Source: DATDUW01 sp035290185 (GTDB taxonomy: Bacteria > Patescibacteriota > Patescibacteriia > UBA9934 > GWF2-40-263). From it: a stretch of 13,299 nucleotides of DNA. The notes beneath the pieces are model-generated. The model did not search any database. It was not told the origin of the DNA and saw nothing but the letters and a program-made list of their open reading frames with translations. The position numbers and the translations under genes are program-made. Below, piece by piece: positions 1 to 5,998 of this stretch (within the stretch, counting starts at the first letter, position 1; each line of letters begins with the position of its first letter). The stretch is taken from the NCBI GenBank assembly GCA_035290185.1, contig DATDUW010000025.1, positions 1 to 13,299 on the forward strand, given 5' to 3'.

Positions 1-42
1 GGATTCGCGATGAAACAGACGAAAAAACATGACCTTCTTTCT

Positions 43-1383
43 TCAGGAATGATGGATGGGGATCATCTGCTCTTCGGCTCCACTTTTCGCTTCTCGGACG
101 GAAAGATGGTGTTGTTCAGACACTCTCTTTGCTGGCGAGTCACGCCTGGCGCGCGCCCACAAGCTCAAGGTAAACAGAAGAAGAGCGGAAAGAAAACCGA
201 TGAGCAGAACAGCCAGCCGATTTTCAAACGTGAAAAACGGAACAGAAAGGAAAATCTGGTCTTCTGTTGCCTTTCCCTTCTCATCTGTCACGCGCATGCG
301 GACGAGAAAGTCTCCGGAACCCTGGAACGTATGTCGAACGTCGGAACGCTGGGACGTCACACCATCTCCAAAATCCCATAATACGTGCGTTGAAAAAAAT
401 TTTGGAAGTTGGGCGGAAAATTCGTATGTTTTCCAGTCGATTTTTCGATACGTAAAAATAGCGCGTGGTGAAGAAACGAAAGCGGTTTGTTCCGTCGGTT
501 CCGATTGGGTCGACTCTACGACCTCTTCTTCGTCTGTGCGAGACTCTGGGGAAGAAACAGGAAAAATCTCGGCTTCTTTTGATAACGAAGAATCGGAAGG
601 AGGCGACACAGAAGAAACTGCCGTCGATGTTTTTGATGCAGGCAACGCGGAAGGAGGGGATGGTGATGGAACAGGAGAAGGGCTCGTCGGTTCCGTGGAC
701 GAAATCGCTGTTTTTTTTGCCACGGTTGGTTTGGGATCTTCCTTATCACTGAGACCATCCCCATCCGTATCATTTGAAAAAGGATTAGAACCAAGCTCGG
801 TTTCTACGCGATCCGTCACGCCATCATTGTCATCATCGTCATCGCAGACATCCCCGACTCCATCGGTGTCCTGATCCGCCTGTTCCACATTCTCCACAGA
901 AGGACAGTTATCAGACGCATTCTCCGCGCCGTCCCGGTCGTCATCCAACACAGGGGTAAAAAGACCGGTTACCGTACTATCATTCGACGGATTTTGATCA
1001 ACAGGATCTGTTCCCTGGATTTGGGCTCGAATGTTGAACGTCCCTGTGGGAACCACGAAATCCACGAAAACCTCTTCGAGGACCCCCCCAGCCCGTACGG
1101 TCAAAACCTGCGTATTACCAACAGGAACGGATCCTTGAAAAAAAGCAACGTACCCGGAAACATCCTCGGTTCCAAGATTCAAGATCTTCGCATAGATGCG
1201 CACGCGGTCTCCAGCAACAAACGTCGTTGTCGAAAAATTAATATCCTCTGGTGTCATACCAAGATCAACGGTTCCAGCTACAACAGCGGTCGAACCAAAC
1301 AAAAAAAACGCAGCGGAGAACGCAACGGCTGCCGTCAGAATCCGGGTAAATCCCACTGAAATGACACGAGAACTTCGACCCAT
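43..1383 (-). CDS. Secreted, membrane-anchored protein with CARDB-like, TSP3-repeat and PKD domains
   Basis: 446 residues; product not known by name. Residues 1-36 form a signal peptide: a basic start, then a hydrophobic run ending AVVA before GTV. Residues 37-145 are beta-rich and resemble a CARDB-type adhesion module. Residues 147-218 carry Asp-rich thrombospondin type 3 repeats (DTDGVGD, DDDNDGVTD, DTDGDGLSD) with Cys160 and Cys180, which in this repeat class bind calcium. A Ser/Pro/Glu linker (219-305) leads to a PKD domain (about 308-381, WDFGDG at 336-341). One membrane helix (389-409) and a basic cytoplasmic tail follow. The expected topology is an extracellular body anchored at its C-terminus, suggesting surface attachment or cell contact; that role is inference. 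No Shine-Dalgarno site precedes the ATG. A TATACT box (1433-1428) could serve as its promoter, but without a clear -35. Confidence 0.85.
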   Translation of the reverse strand: MGRSSRVISVGFTRILTAAVAFSAAFFLFGSTAVVAGTVDLGMTPEDINFSTTTFVAGDRVRIYAKILNLGTEDVSGYVAFFQGSVPVGNTQVLTVRAGGVLEEVFVDFVVPTGTFNIRAQIQGTDPVDQNPSNDSTVTGLFTPVLDDDRDGAENASDNCPSVENVEQADQDTDGVGDVCDDDDDNDGVTDRVETELGSNPFSNDTDGDGLSDKEDPKPTVAKKTAISSTEPTSPSPVPSPSPPSALPASKTSTAVSSVSPPSDSSLSKEAEIFPVSSPESRTDEEEVVESTQSEPTEQTAFVSSPRAIFTYRKIDWKTYEFSAQLPKFFSTHVLWDFGDGVTSQRSDVRHTFQGSGDFLVRMRVTDEKGKATEDQIFLSVPFFTFENRLAVLLIGFLSALLLFTLSLWARARRDSPAKRVSEQHHLSVREAKSGAEEQMIPIHHS

Positions 1384-1390
1384 ATGTTTT

Positions 1391-1413
1391 CAAAAAGAAG
1401 GGCCCAGGGCCTT
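1391..1413 (-). terminator. Possible weak terminator after pduL
   Basis: Reading the minus strand, AAGGC and GCCCTT can pair around a CCTGG loop with one bulged C (1413-1398), followed by CTTTTTG. It lies between the pduL stop and the ATG of the TSP3/PKD gene. The stem is short and sits in the likely leader of the next gene, so it may be an attenuator or have no role. Confidence 0.3.
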
Positions 1414-1435
1414 TTCTTCTCCCGCCCAGTATACC

Positions 1436-2056
1436 TTATTCATCGTCCGAAACGGAATGAAAATCCAGAAAAACTTTCCCGGAAGAAACGATCCACTGCT
1501 GGGCTGCTTCATCCGCATGGACATGGAGCATCAATCGATAAGCGGGATGAACGCGAACAAACGGCCGCAATGTTCCTTCCTCTCCCTTTGGGCCGAACAA
1601 AGAAACCGTGGTTCGCGCCCCGTGACGCCACCCGAATTCTTCGGCCGTGCGCGCATCCGCGTGGACATGAGCCACGGGAACAAAAACACCTCGCGGTAAC
1701 TGGATCTCTCCTACGGGGCCGATCAGCCGACACCCAGGAGTGGCACGCAGGCTTCCGGACATCCGCTCCGGGGCCTCAATCCCCAAGGCAAACGCTTCGC
1801 TCGGCGTCAGCTCGACCTGTGTACACCTTCGGAACGGTCCAAGGATCCGAACCGCGGTCAGTCGTCCCTTTGGTCCGACAACCGTCACGGTTTCACGCCA
1901 GGCGGCTTGCTCGGGCTGAGAAAGACGCACAAGCGGACGCGGAACAGCCTCGTTTCCGAAAAGGGTGTACCAATCCCGTTTGCTCACATGCACATGGCGC
2001 GGAACGACCTCGACCGGTATCAGTCGGAGATGAGCGCGGCCTCCTCCCAAGCGCAT
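1436..2056 (-). CDS. pduL: PduL-type phosphate acyltransferase (phosphotransacetylase)
   Basis: 206 residues, close to the usual PduL length of about 210. The family moves an acyl group between CoA and phosphate, normally acetyl-CoA to acetyl phosphate, which acetate kinase can use to make ATP. Visible landmarks are the N-terminal RHVHVS (His21, His23), TVVGPKGR (58-65), GPFRRCTQVEL (73-83), AHVHAD (His130, His132) and LHVHADEA (His178, His180). These His pairs match the zinc ligands of the family, and the Arg in GPFRR corresponds to the phosphate-binding Arg. The ATG at 2056 starts 13 bases after the pepA stop. A TTG at 2095 would add 13 residues and overlap pepA, and is less likely. No Shine-Dalgarno site is seen. 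No microcompartment shell gene or encapsulation-type N-terminal extension is present, so the enzyme is probably cytosolic. It is likely co-transcribed with pepA. Confidence 0.93.
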   Translation of the reverse strand: MRLGGGRAHLRLIPVEVVPRHVHVSKRDWYTLFGNEAVPRPLVRLSQPEQAAWRETVTVVGPKGRLTAVRILGPFRRCTQVELTPSEAFALGIEAPERMSGSLRATPGCRLIGPVGEIQLPRGVFVPVAHVHADARTAEEFGWRHGARTTVSLFGPKGEEGTLRPFVRVHPAYRLMLHVHADEAAQQWIVSSGKVFLDFHSVSDDE

Positions 2057-2069
2057 AAAAGACAATAGT

Positions 2070-3587
2070 TTATTTAACTGATCGCAGGTATTCAAGCAGG
2101 GTCCGAACGCCGAAGCCTGTGCCGCCGTGCTTTGTATAGGGGTTCAGTGGTTTTTCTGCAAACGCCGGACCCGCAATATCGATATGGGCCCACGAGAGGC
2201 CTTCAGGAACGAACTCCTTGAGGAAAAGTCCGGCCGTAAGGGCGCCTCCGTATCGGCTAGTCCCAGTAATATTTTTCAGGTCCGCTACTTCCGATTTCAA
2301 TAATTTCGCATAGGAAGATTCAAGCGGAAGACGCCACATTTTTTCACCGGCCTTTCCAGCACAAGCTAATAGCCGGTCAGAAAGGTTACTATCATCCGAC
2401 ATCACTCCGGCCACTTCTTCCCCAAGGGCAACAATGCAAGCTCCGGTCAGTGTAGCCAAGTCGATCAAAACATCCGGTTTTTGACGGGAAGCATAGGTGA
2501 GGGTATCGGCCAGCGTCAGACGCCCCTCTGCATCCGTATTGAGCACCTCGATCGTCTTACCATTCAAAGCCCGTAAGACATCACCCGGAACAATCGCTTT
2601 CCCAGACGGAAGATTTTCACAGGCTCCAAAAATTCCATGAACTTCAACGTTCGGACGCAGTTCACAAAGAACAGAAAAGGCTCCAAGAACCGCTGCGGCT
2701 CCGGACATGTCGCACTTCATGGTCATCATGGCATCCGCAGGCTTAAGAGACATTCCACCTGAATCAAAGGTAACGGCTTTTCCCACAAGCGCGATCCGTT
2801 GCTTGGCCTTCAAAGGCTTATAAACAAGATGAACTAAAAAGGCATCCTCATCAGATCCGCGCGAAACACCAAGGAGGCCTCCAGCCCCCATTTTTTCAAG
2901 CTGCGTCTCTGTAAAGACGCGAATGCTGATCTTTCCTTTGCTTGCGGTTCCTATCTTGCGTGCGGCTTTTACAAGATCGGATGGACGCAGATGTTTGGCC
3001 GGCTCATTGACAAGGTCACGAGCCTCCGCGGTCGCCCGAGCATACCAGGTTCCAATTTTGACTCCGTCCTCCAGAGCCCGTGCCTGTTTTAAATTCTCGG
3101 AAAAAAGATCCATGGCCTCGACGGTTCCGCTCTTGGTTTCCGATTTATATTTGGCAAATTCATAGGCAGCCAGATGGGCTCCTTCCGCCAGGGCTTTCCC
3201 GCATAGACATGCCTTTTCTGCTCCATCGACCCAGGAAGGATCCACCGCCACGACGATCTTCTTTGTGTGGGTTTGTTTGGCCACGTTCACAGCAACAGCC
3301 GCAAACTGACGCACCGTCTCTTCCCCGATTTCTTCCTGTTTTTTTCCAAGGCCAACAACAAGGATGCTGTGCCCAGGTTCGCCGGAAACAGAACGGACAA
3401 AAAAAGAACTCCCCAGGGACGGCTCAAATTTTTCCCGCTCAAGGAAGAGACGTATCTCCTCGGCCAACGGCTTTGGGAGAACGGACAAAGATTCTTTTGC
3501 CACACGCTTCCCTTCCTGAAAAACACCAACAGCAATCAGATCGGCCTTTTGATCCGCCAGCGAGCCTTTTCGAAGACGTATTTGCAT
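2070..3587 (-). CDS. pepA: Cytosol aminopeptidase, M17 leucyl aminopeptidase family
   Basis: 505 residues, full length for the M17 family. It removes N-terminal amino acids from peptides in the cytoplasm using two metal ions. The C-terminal catalytic domain (about 180-505) carries VGKAVTFDSGG (268-278), MKCDMSGAA (290-298) and the M17 signature NTDAEGRL (350-357). The metal ligands Lys270, Asp275, Asp293, Asp352 and Glu354 are all present and fall at the same numbers as in E. coli PepA; Lys282 and Arg356 match the catalytic pair. The N-terminal macrodomain-like half (1-170) is more divergent, as is usual. The ATG follows a very T-rich 48-base gap on the minus strand, with no clear Shine-Dalgarno site and no terminator after the upstream Cys-rich gene, so read-through from that gene is possible. 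The pduL start lies 13 bases after its stop, indicating one operon. Confidence 0.97.
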   Translation of the reverse strand: MQIRLRKGSLADQKADLIAVGVFQEGKRVAKESLSVLPKPLAEEIRLFLEREKFEPSLGSSFFVRSVSGEPGHSILVVGLGKKQEEIGEETVRQFAAVAVNVAKQTHTKKIVVAVDPSWVDGAEKACLCGKALAEGAHLAAYEFAKYKSETKSGTVEAMDLFSENLKQARALEDGVKIGTWYARATAEARDLVNEPAKHLRPSDLVKAARKIGTASKGKISIRVFTETQLEKMGAGGLLGVSRGSDEDAFLVHLVYKPLKAKQRIALVGKAVTFDSGGMSLKPADAMMTMKCDMSGAAAVLGAFSVLCELRPNVEVHGIFGACENLPSGKAIVPGDVLRALNGKTIEVLNTDAEGRLTLADTLTYASRQKPDVLIDLATLTGACIVALGEEVAGVMSDDSNLSDRLLACAGKAGEKMWRLPLESSYAKLLKSEVADLKNITGTSRYGGALTAGLFLKEFVPEGLSWAHIDIAGPAFAEKPLNPYTKHGGTGFGVRTLLEYLRSVK

Positions 3588-3635
3588 ACAAAAAATAAAA
3601 ATGAAATTTCAAAAAAAGAGAAAACCTTGTCTATC

Positions 3636-5366
3636 TTATCCGTTTTTTTCCAGAGAGGAAAGGTAGCATGCTCGACAAAACACCCGACGCTCGGGAAACA
3701 CGAAATTCTTATAGGTCAAAACGGAAGATCCACACGAGGCGCACTTCGTCTCTTCCCGAAGCGGACTGTTGGAATGACGAATGAGATTTGTAAGCCTGGA
3801 AATAAAATGCTGACGGGGGAACGGCCATCGTTCCTGCTTGCGCAACGCATACTCGGCCGGAGTCACACTGAAGTTGCGCCCCAATTCCGCATCCCGCAAC
3901 GGAACGCCTACGAACGACTGAGCCTCCTCAAGCCGCTCTGGAATAACGGACGGATCGAGTGGTTCGTGTTTGGCTGTCGGGGCCAGGACCTGACCCCGTG
4001 TTGGATCAAACACAGGAACGCCAAAACGTCTCAAATCCTCGTCGGAATAACCGAAATAAAGTTCGCCCATGGAAAACGGAAAACCAGATATGGAGAATTT
4101 TGCTGGAAAGAATTCTCCATACATTTCCTCCTGAAGCATCTTTGTTTTTAGTCGATCTACCAAGGGCCAATAGGTTTCCTCGTTGTACTGTTTATTTAAA
4201 ACACAATACCTTTTCGATTTCAAACTGACACAACCGAAGCAATATTCGCAGTCAAGACAATTGATACAATATTCAGACGATCTGGTCTTTGCACTGGCTA
4301 CGCAGAATTTACAATCTGATCCGGATGCCCCGCCCGTGCTCATATAACTGTTTGAAAGCCATGCATTTCCCGAACCATAAGCCACGTGGTCATTTTCAAG
4401 GCCAAGCCTGACACGAAAACAGTCTTTTGACCTCATCTGCCAATAGCTTTCGTGACAGCGAACGCACTGAACTAACCGTTCTCCCTCGCCGTCCTCGTTT
4501 CCTGTGCTGAACGCTTCCGGCCAGATACCTTCCTTTCTCCAAAGTTCATAAAATCTGGAAAGACAAGCGCTTAAGACTCCGGCGTCGGAAAGGTCCACTT
4601 TCTTCCTTCGGTGTTCCCATTCTCCCTGGGATAGTGGCTCATTGAACCAAAGGTACTTTTTGTTGCGTTTATTGGTCGCCCCAAAACAGGATTCACAGTT
4701 CCAGCAATCGAAAAGGAAGGTTGAATGAAAACAGGCGTTGGAATCAAAAATGTAGGCGGAGTCCGCAATGTCCCTGGACCCTCCCACAAAAAAGGAACGG
4801 CTGACGCGTTCGCCATTGGCAACGTCCATATCATCCTCTCCGATAACCATTGTATACGTATAAAAAGATCGTTTTACCAAGCTAGCGCAAGCCATGTAGC
4901 TCTCAGAAGTGTTGACGCAGGCAATGGCCACGGAAGCATCATCCACATTTACATTACGGGACGCCTCGAATGGAACAGCCGTTTCCAATTCCCAAATCTG
5001 ATCGAAAACAGAACGAAAAAAATCCGGTTCCTGTCCAAATAAACGATGATCTGCCGCATGCCAAGCAGCATCTGAAATCACTTTAAACGGAGAGTCCGGA
5101 TGGATCGCGGCCAGAATGGGCTTACCCGTGAGATCATCCGTTTTCCAAAAAAAAGCAAACCCGGTATTGAATCCACCAAGATAATTAAGTCTTGTTTCCG
5201 GTTCTACCTTCGAAGGTGGAACGTGAAAAAAATGACACCAAGCGATTTCCTCTTCTGAAAGCGGCCACGTCTTTCCGGAAAGCGGGCAGGACATCTCCTG
5301 ACCGGGAGAAAGGGCCGTCAAAATCGGTTTGACAGCAGCATCGAAGAGGGGGGTTTTGGAAAGCAT
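3636..5366 (-). CDS. Cys-rich protein of unknown function with duplicated CxxCExCFG modules and a C-terminal zinc ribbon
   Basis: 576 residues; no function known to me. It resembles a large family of uncharacterised Cys-rich proteins I associate with Candidate Phyla Radiation genomes. Residues 60-260 and 300-420 each end in a copy of CxxCExCFGxxxxKxKxY followed by xxxN (221-242 and 370-391), about 149 residues apart, which indicates an internal duplication. Extra CxxC pairs occur at 301-304, 352-355 and 367-370. The C-terminus holds a likely zinc ribbon, Cys542-x2-Cys545 and Cys564-x2-Cys567. There is no signal peptide or membrane helix, so it is probably a cytosolic metal-binding protein. 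The ATG at 5366 is chosen over one at 5492: the 42 extra residues would run through the tRNA terminator and do not look like the rest of the protein. No Shine-Dalgarno site is seen. The gene lies between tRNA-Lys and pepA, all on the minus strand. Confidence 0.88.
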   Translation of the reverse strand: MLSKTPLFDAAVKPILTALSPGQEMSCPLSGKTWPLSEEEIAWCHFFHVPPSKVEPETRLNYLGGFNTGFAFFWKTDDLTGKPILAAIHPDSPFKVISDAAWHAADHRLFGQEPDFFRSVFDQIWELETAVPFEASRNVNVDDASVAIACVNTSESYMACASLVKRSFYTYTMVIGEDDMDVANGERVSRSFFVGGSRDIADSAYIFDSNACFHSTFLFDCWNCESCFGATNKRNKKYLWFNEPLSQGEWEHRRKKVDLSDAGVLSACLSRFYELWRKEGIWPEAFSTGNEDGEGERLVQCVRCHESYWQMRSKDCFRVRLGLENDHVAYGSGNAWLSNSYMSTGGASGSDCKFCVASAKTRSSEYCINCLDCEYCFGCVSLKSKRYCVLNKQYNEETYWPLVDRLKTKMLQEEMYGEFFPAKFSISGFPFSMGELYFGYSDEDLRRFGVPVFDPTRGQVLAPTAKHEPLDPSVIPERLEEAQSFVGVPLRDAELGRNFSVTPAEYALRKQERWPFPRQHFISRLTNLIRHSNSPLREETKCASCGSSVLTYKNFVFPERRVFCRACYLSSLEKNG

Positions 5367-5450
5367 AGTCAGGGTTTCTGAATTCCCAAAGAGGATATCA
5401 TGTTCCGGACCTGTTGAAAAAACACCATGGAAAAAACAAACGGAGAAATC

Positions 5451-5479
5451 AAAAAACCGGCCACCTGATTGCGTGGTCG
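5451..5479 (-). terminator. Rho-independent terminator after tRNA-Lys
   Basis: On the minus strand CGACCAC (5479-5473) pairs with GTGGCCG (5464-5458), with one A-C mismatch and an 8-base loop, and is followed by GTTTTTTG (T run at 5456-5451). It lies 38 bases after the tRNA 3' end, as expected for a single-tRNA transcript. An AT-only palindrome, AAAAAACGTTTTTT, lies between it and the tRNA. Confidence 0.5.
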
Positions 5480-5516
5480 ATTTTTGGAACAAAAAACGTT
5501 TTTTGAACCTTTGTTT

Positions 5517-5591
5517 TGGTGCGCTGGGTGGGGATCGGACCCACGACCTTGGGCTTAAAAGGCCCCTGCTCTACCACTGAGCTACCAGCGC
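5517..5591 (-). tRNA. tRNA-Lys (anticodon UUU), CCA encoded
   Basis: A full cloverleaf can be drawn on the minus strand. The acceptor GCGCTGG pairs perfectly with CCAGCGC, the discriminator is A, and CCA is encoded (5519-5517). The D arm is GCTC-AGTGGTA-GAGC. The anticodon loop is CTTTTAA, giving anticodon TTT for lysine. The T stem is GTGGG/CCCAC. Two oddities: the first anticodon-stem pair (27-43) is G-A, and the T loop reads TCCGATC, with C where nearly all tRNAs have T at position 55 (pseudouridine 55). All other invariant bases (G18, G19, G53, C56, A58, C61) are present, so the gene should be functional. It has its own promoter (5683-5711), a structured leader and a terminator. Confidence 0.97.
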
Positions 5592-5593
5592 GC
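5579..5593 (-). repeat. 15-base direct repeat, copy at the tRNA-Lys 5' end
   Basis: GCGCGCTGGTAGCTC on the minus strand: two bases before the tRNA plus its first 13 bases. It is identical to the copy at 5662-5676, and the flanking bases differ on both sides. Confidence 0.9.
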
Positions 5594-5676
5594 ATATTTT
5601 CGTCTGGTAGCGAAGTGGGTGTAAACCACTGCCAGCCCTCCGAAGCCCTAGGCAAAGGAGGGAGCTACCAGCGCGC
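5592..5676 (-). other. Structured leader of the tRNA-Lys transcript
   Basis: These 85 bases separate the predicted transcription start from the tRNA. On the minus strand they can fold as a three-way junction. The closing helix is CTGGTAGC (5671-5664) with GCTACCAG (5611-5604), 8 perfect pairs. One arm is CCCTCC/GGAGGG containing a second GCC/GGC helix. The other arm is AGTGG/CCACT with loop TTTACAC. The 3' strand of the closing helix, GCTACCAG, is equally complementary to CTGGTAGC inside the tRNA (5588-5581), so two folds compete. The leader is presumably removed by RNase P. The helices are seen in the sequence; a regulatory role is inference. It could instead be a dispersed repeat that arose from the tRNA 5' end. 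Confidence 0.6.
5662..5676 (-). repeat. 15-base direct repeat, copy at the leader start
   Basis: An exact copy of the tRNA-Lys 5' end (see 5579-5593), placed 83 bases upstream of it. It lies directly at the transcription start predicted from the promoter at 5683-5711. Confidence 0.9.
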
Positions 5677-5682
5677 GGAAAA

Positions 5683-5711
5683 ATCGTAACCGAAAACAGC
5701 CAACGAGGCAA
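5683..5711 (-). promoter_or_regulatory. Promoter of tRNA-Lys
   Basis: On the minus strand TTGCCT (5711-5706) and TACGAT (5688-5683) are separated by exactly 17 bases, a sigma-70-type arrangement. The predicted start is near 5676, the first base of the structured leader. Both boxes match four of six consensus bases. Confidence 0.5.
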
Positions 5712-5748
5712 GAGGCTGCCTGGAAAATGCCTTTTATCCACAAACCCG

Positions 5749-5776
5749 TTGACGCATTTTTTTTCTTTTCTATACT
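5749..5776 (+). promoter_or_regulatory. Promoter of the 44-residue miniprotein gene
   Basis: TTGACG (5749-5754) and TATACT (5771-5776) are separated by 16 bases. Each matches five of six sigma-70 consensus bases. The start would be near 5783, giving a leader of about 26 bases. No coding sequence on this strand overlaps it. Confidence 0.65.
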
Positions 5777-5808
5777 AGGTCATACCTTTCACTTTTAATG
5801 TCTCCTTT

Positions 5809-5943
5809 ATGATGCAGGCCCCCCAAGAAACGTGCGATGAGTGCGGTCTTCCGTCAGATCAGTGTCTTTGCGAAAAAAAAGACACAGAGGATTTGGACGC
5901 GAACGGATTCAACAGCGGCGTCGAAGAAGAGGAAGCTGTTTAA
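5809..5943 (+). CDS. 44-residue acidic CxxC/CxC miniprotein
   Basis: The frame starts ATG ATG and ends TAA. The product has Cys9-x2-Cys12 and Cys19-x-Cys21, a four-Cys zinc-finger-like knot, followed by a strongly acidic tail (residues 22-44 hold ten Asp or Glu). There is no signal peptide or membrane helix. Function is not recognised; a metal-binding adaptor or a small partner of a nucleic-acid enzyme would fit but is speculation. The gene is believable despite its size because it has its own promoter 5' of it (5749-5776), a strong terminator just after the stop (5955-5990), clustered cysteines, and no competing frame. No Shine-Dalgarno site precedes it. It is the only plus-strand gene in the first 9.9 kb and converges on murG. 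Confidence 0.7.
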   Translation: MMQAPQETCDECGLPSDQCLCEKKDTEDLDANGFNSGVEEEEAV

Positions 5944-5948
5944 GAGCG

Positions 5949-5990
5949 AAAAAACCGGGGTTGGTTTTCCACCCCGGCTTTTTTGTTTTT
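5949..5990. terminator. Bidirectional terminator between the miniprotein gene and murG
   Basis: CCGGGG-T-TGG (5955-5964) pairs with CCA-CCCCGG (5969-5977) around a TTTT loop, with one bulged T. A run of six T plus a further T run (5979-5990) follows on the plus strand, and six T follow on the minus strand (5954-5949). It therefore should stop transcripts of both convergent genes. Confidence 0.85.
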
Positions 5991-5998
5991 CCCTTTTT

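Noticed and set aside
1..42. Possible end of another gene at the window start
   Set aside because: The stretch is too short to support any feature; no hairpin or conserved motif is visible.
56..874. Plus-strand open frame of 272 codons
   Set aside because: It lies antisense to the TSP3/PKD gene, and its Ser-rich product is what the opposite strand of Asp/Ser/Thr codons would give. It has no promoter or domain.
1384..2058. Plus-strand open frame of 224 codons
   Set aside because: Antisense to pduL, whose family motifs are unmistakable. The product is Arg/Pro-rich and has no recognisable motif.
2057..2095. TTG start of pduL giving 13 more residues
   Set aside because: It overlaps the pepA coding end by 26 bases and adds residues before the conserved start of the domain. 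The ATG at 2056 fits the family length.
5367..5492. Longer version of the Cys-rich protein from an ATG at 5492
   Set aside because: The extension crosses the tRNA terminator hairpin and gives a sequence unlike the rest of the protein.
5329..5580. Plus-strand open frame of 83 codons
   Set aside because: It is antisense to the tRNA and to the start of the Cys-rich gene; the GALGGDRTHDLGLKRP end is a translation of the reverse of the tRNA.
5449..5655. Minus-strand open frame of 68 codons across the tRNA
   Set aside because: It reads through tRNA-Lys; the SSVVEQGPFKPK stretch is a common spurious translation of this tRNA.
5597..5676. Second, degenerate tRNA gene in the leader
   Set aside because: Only the first 15 bases match tRNA-Lys. 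There is no anticodon arm or T loop, and the fold is a three-way junction.
5579..5676. Attachment site of an integrated element, suggested by the duplicated tRNA end
   Set aside because: Integrases usually duplicate the 3' end or anticodon region, the copies are only 83 bases apart, and there is no integrase gene.
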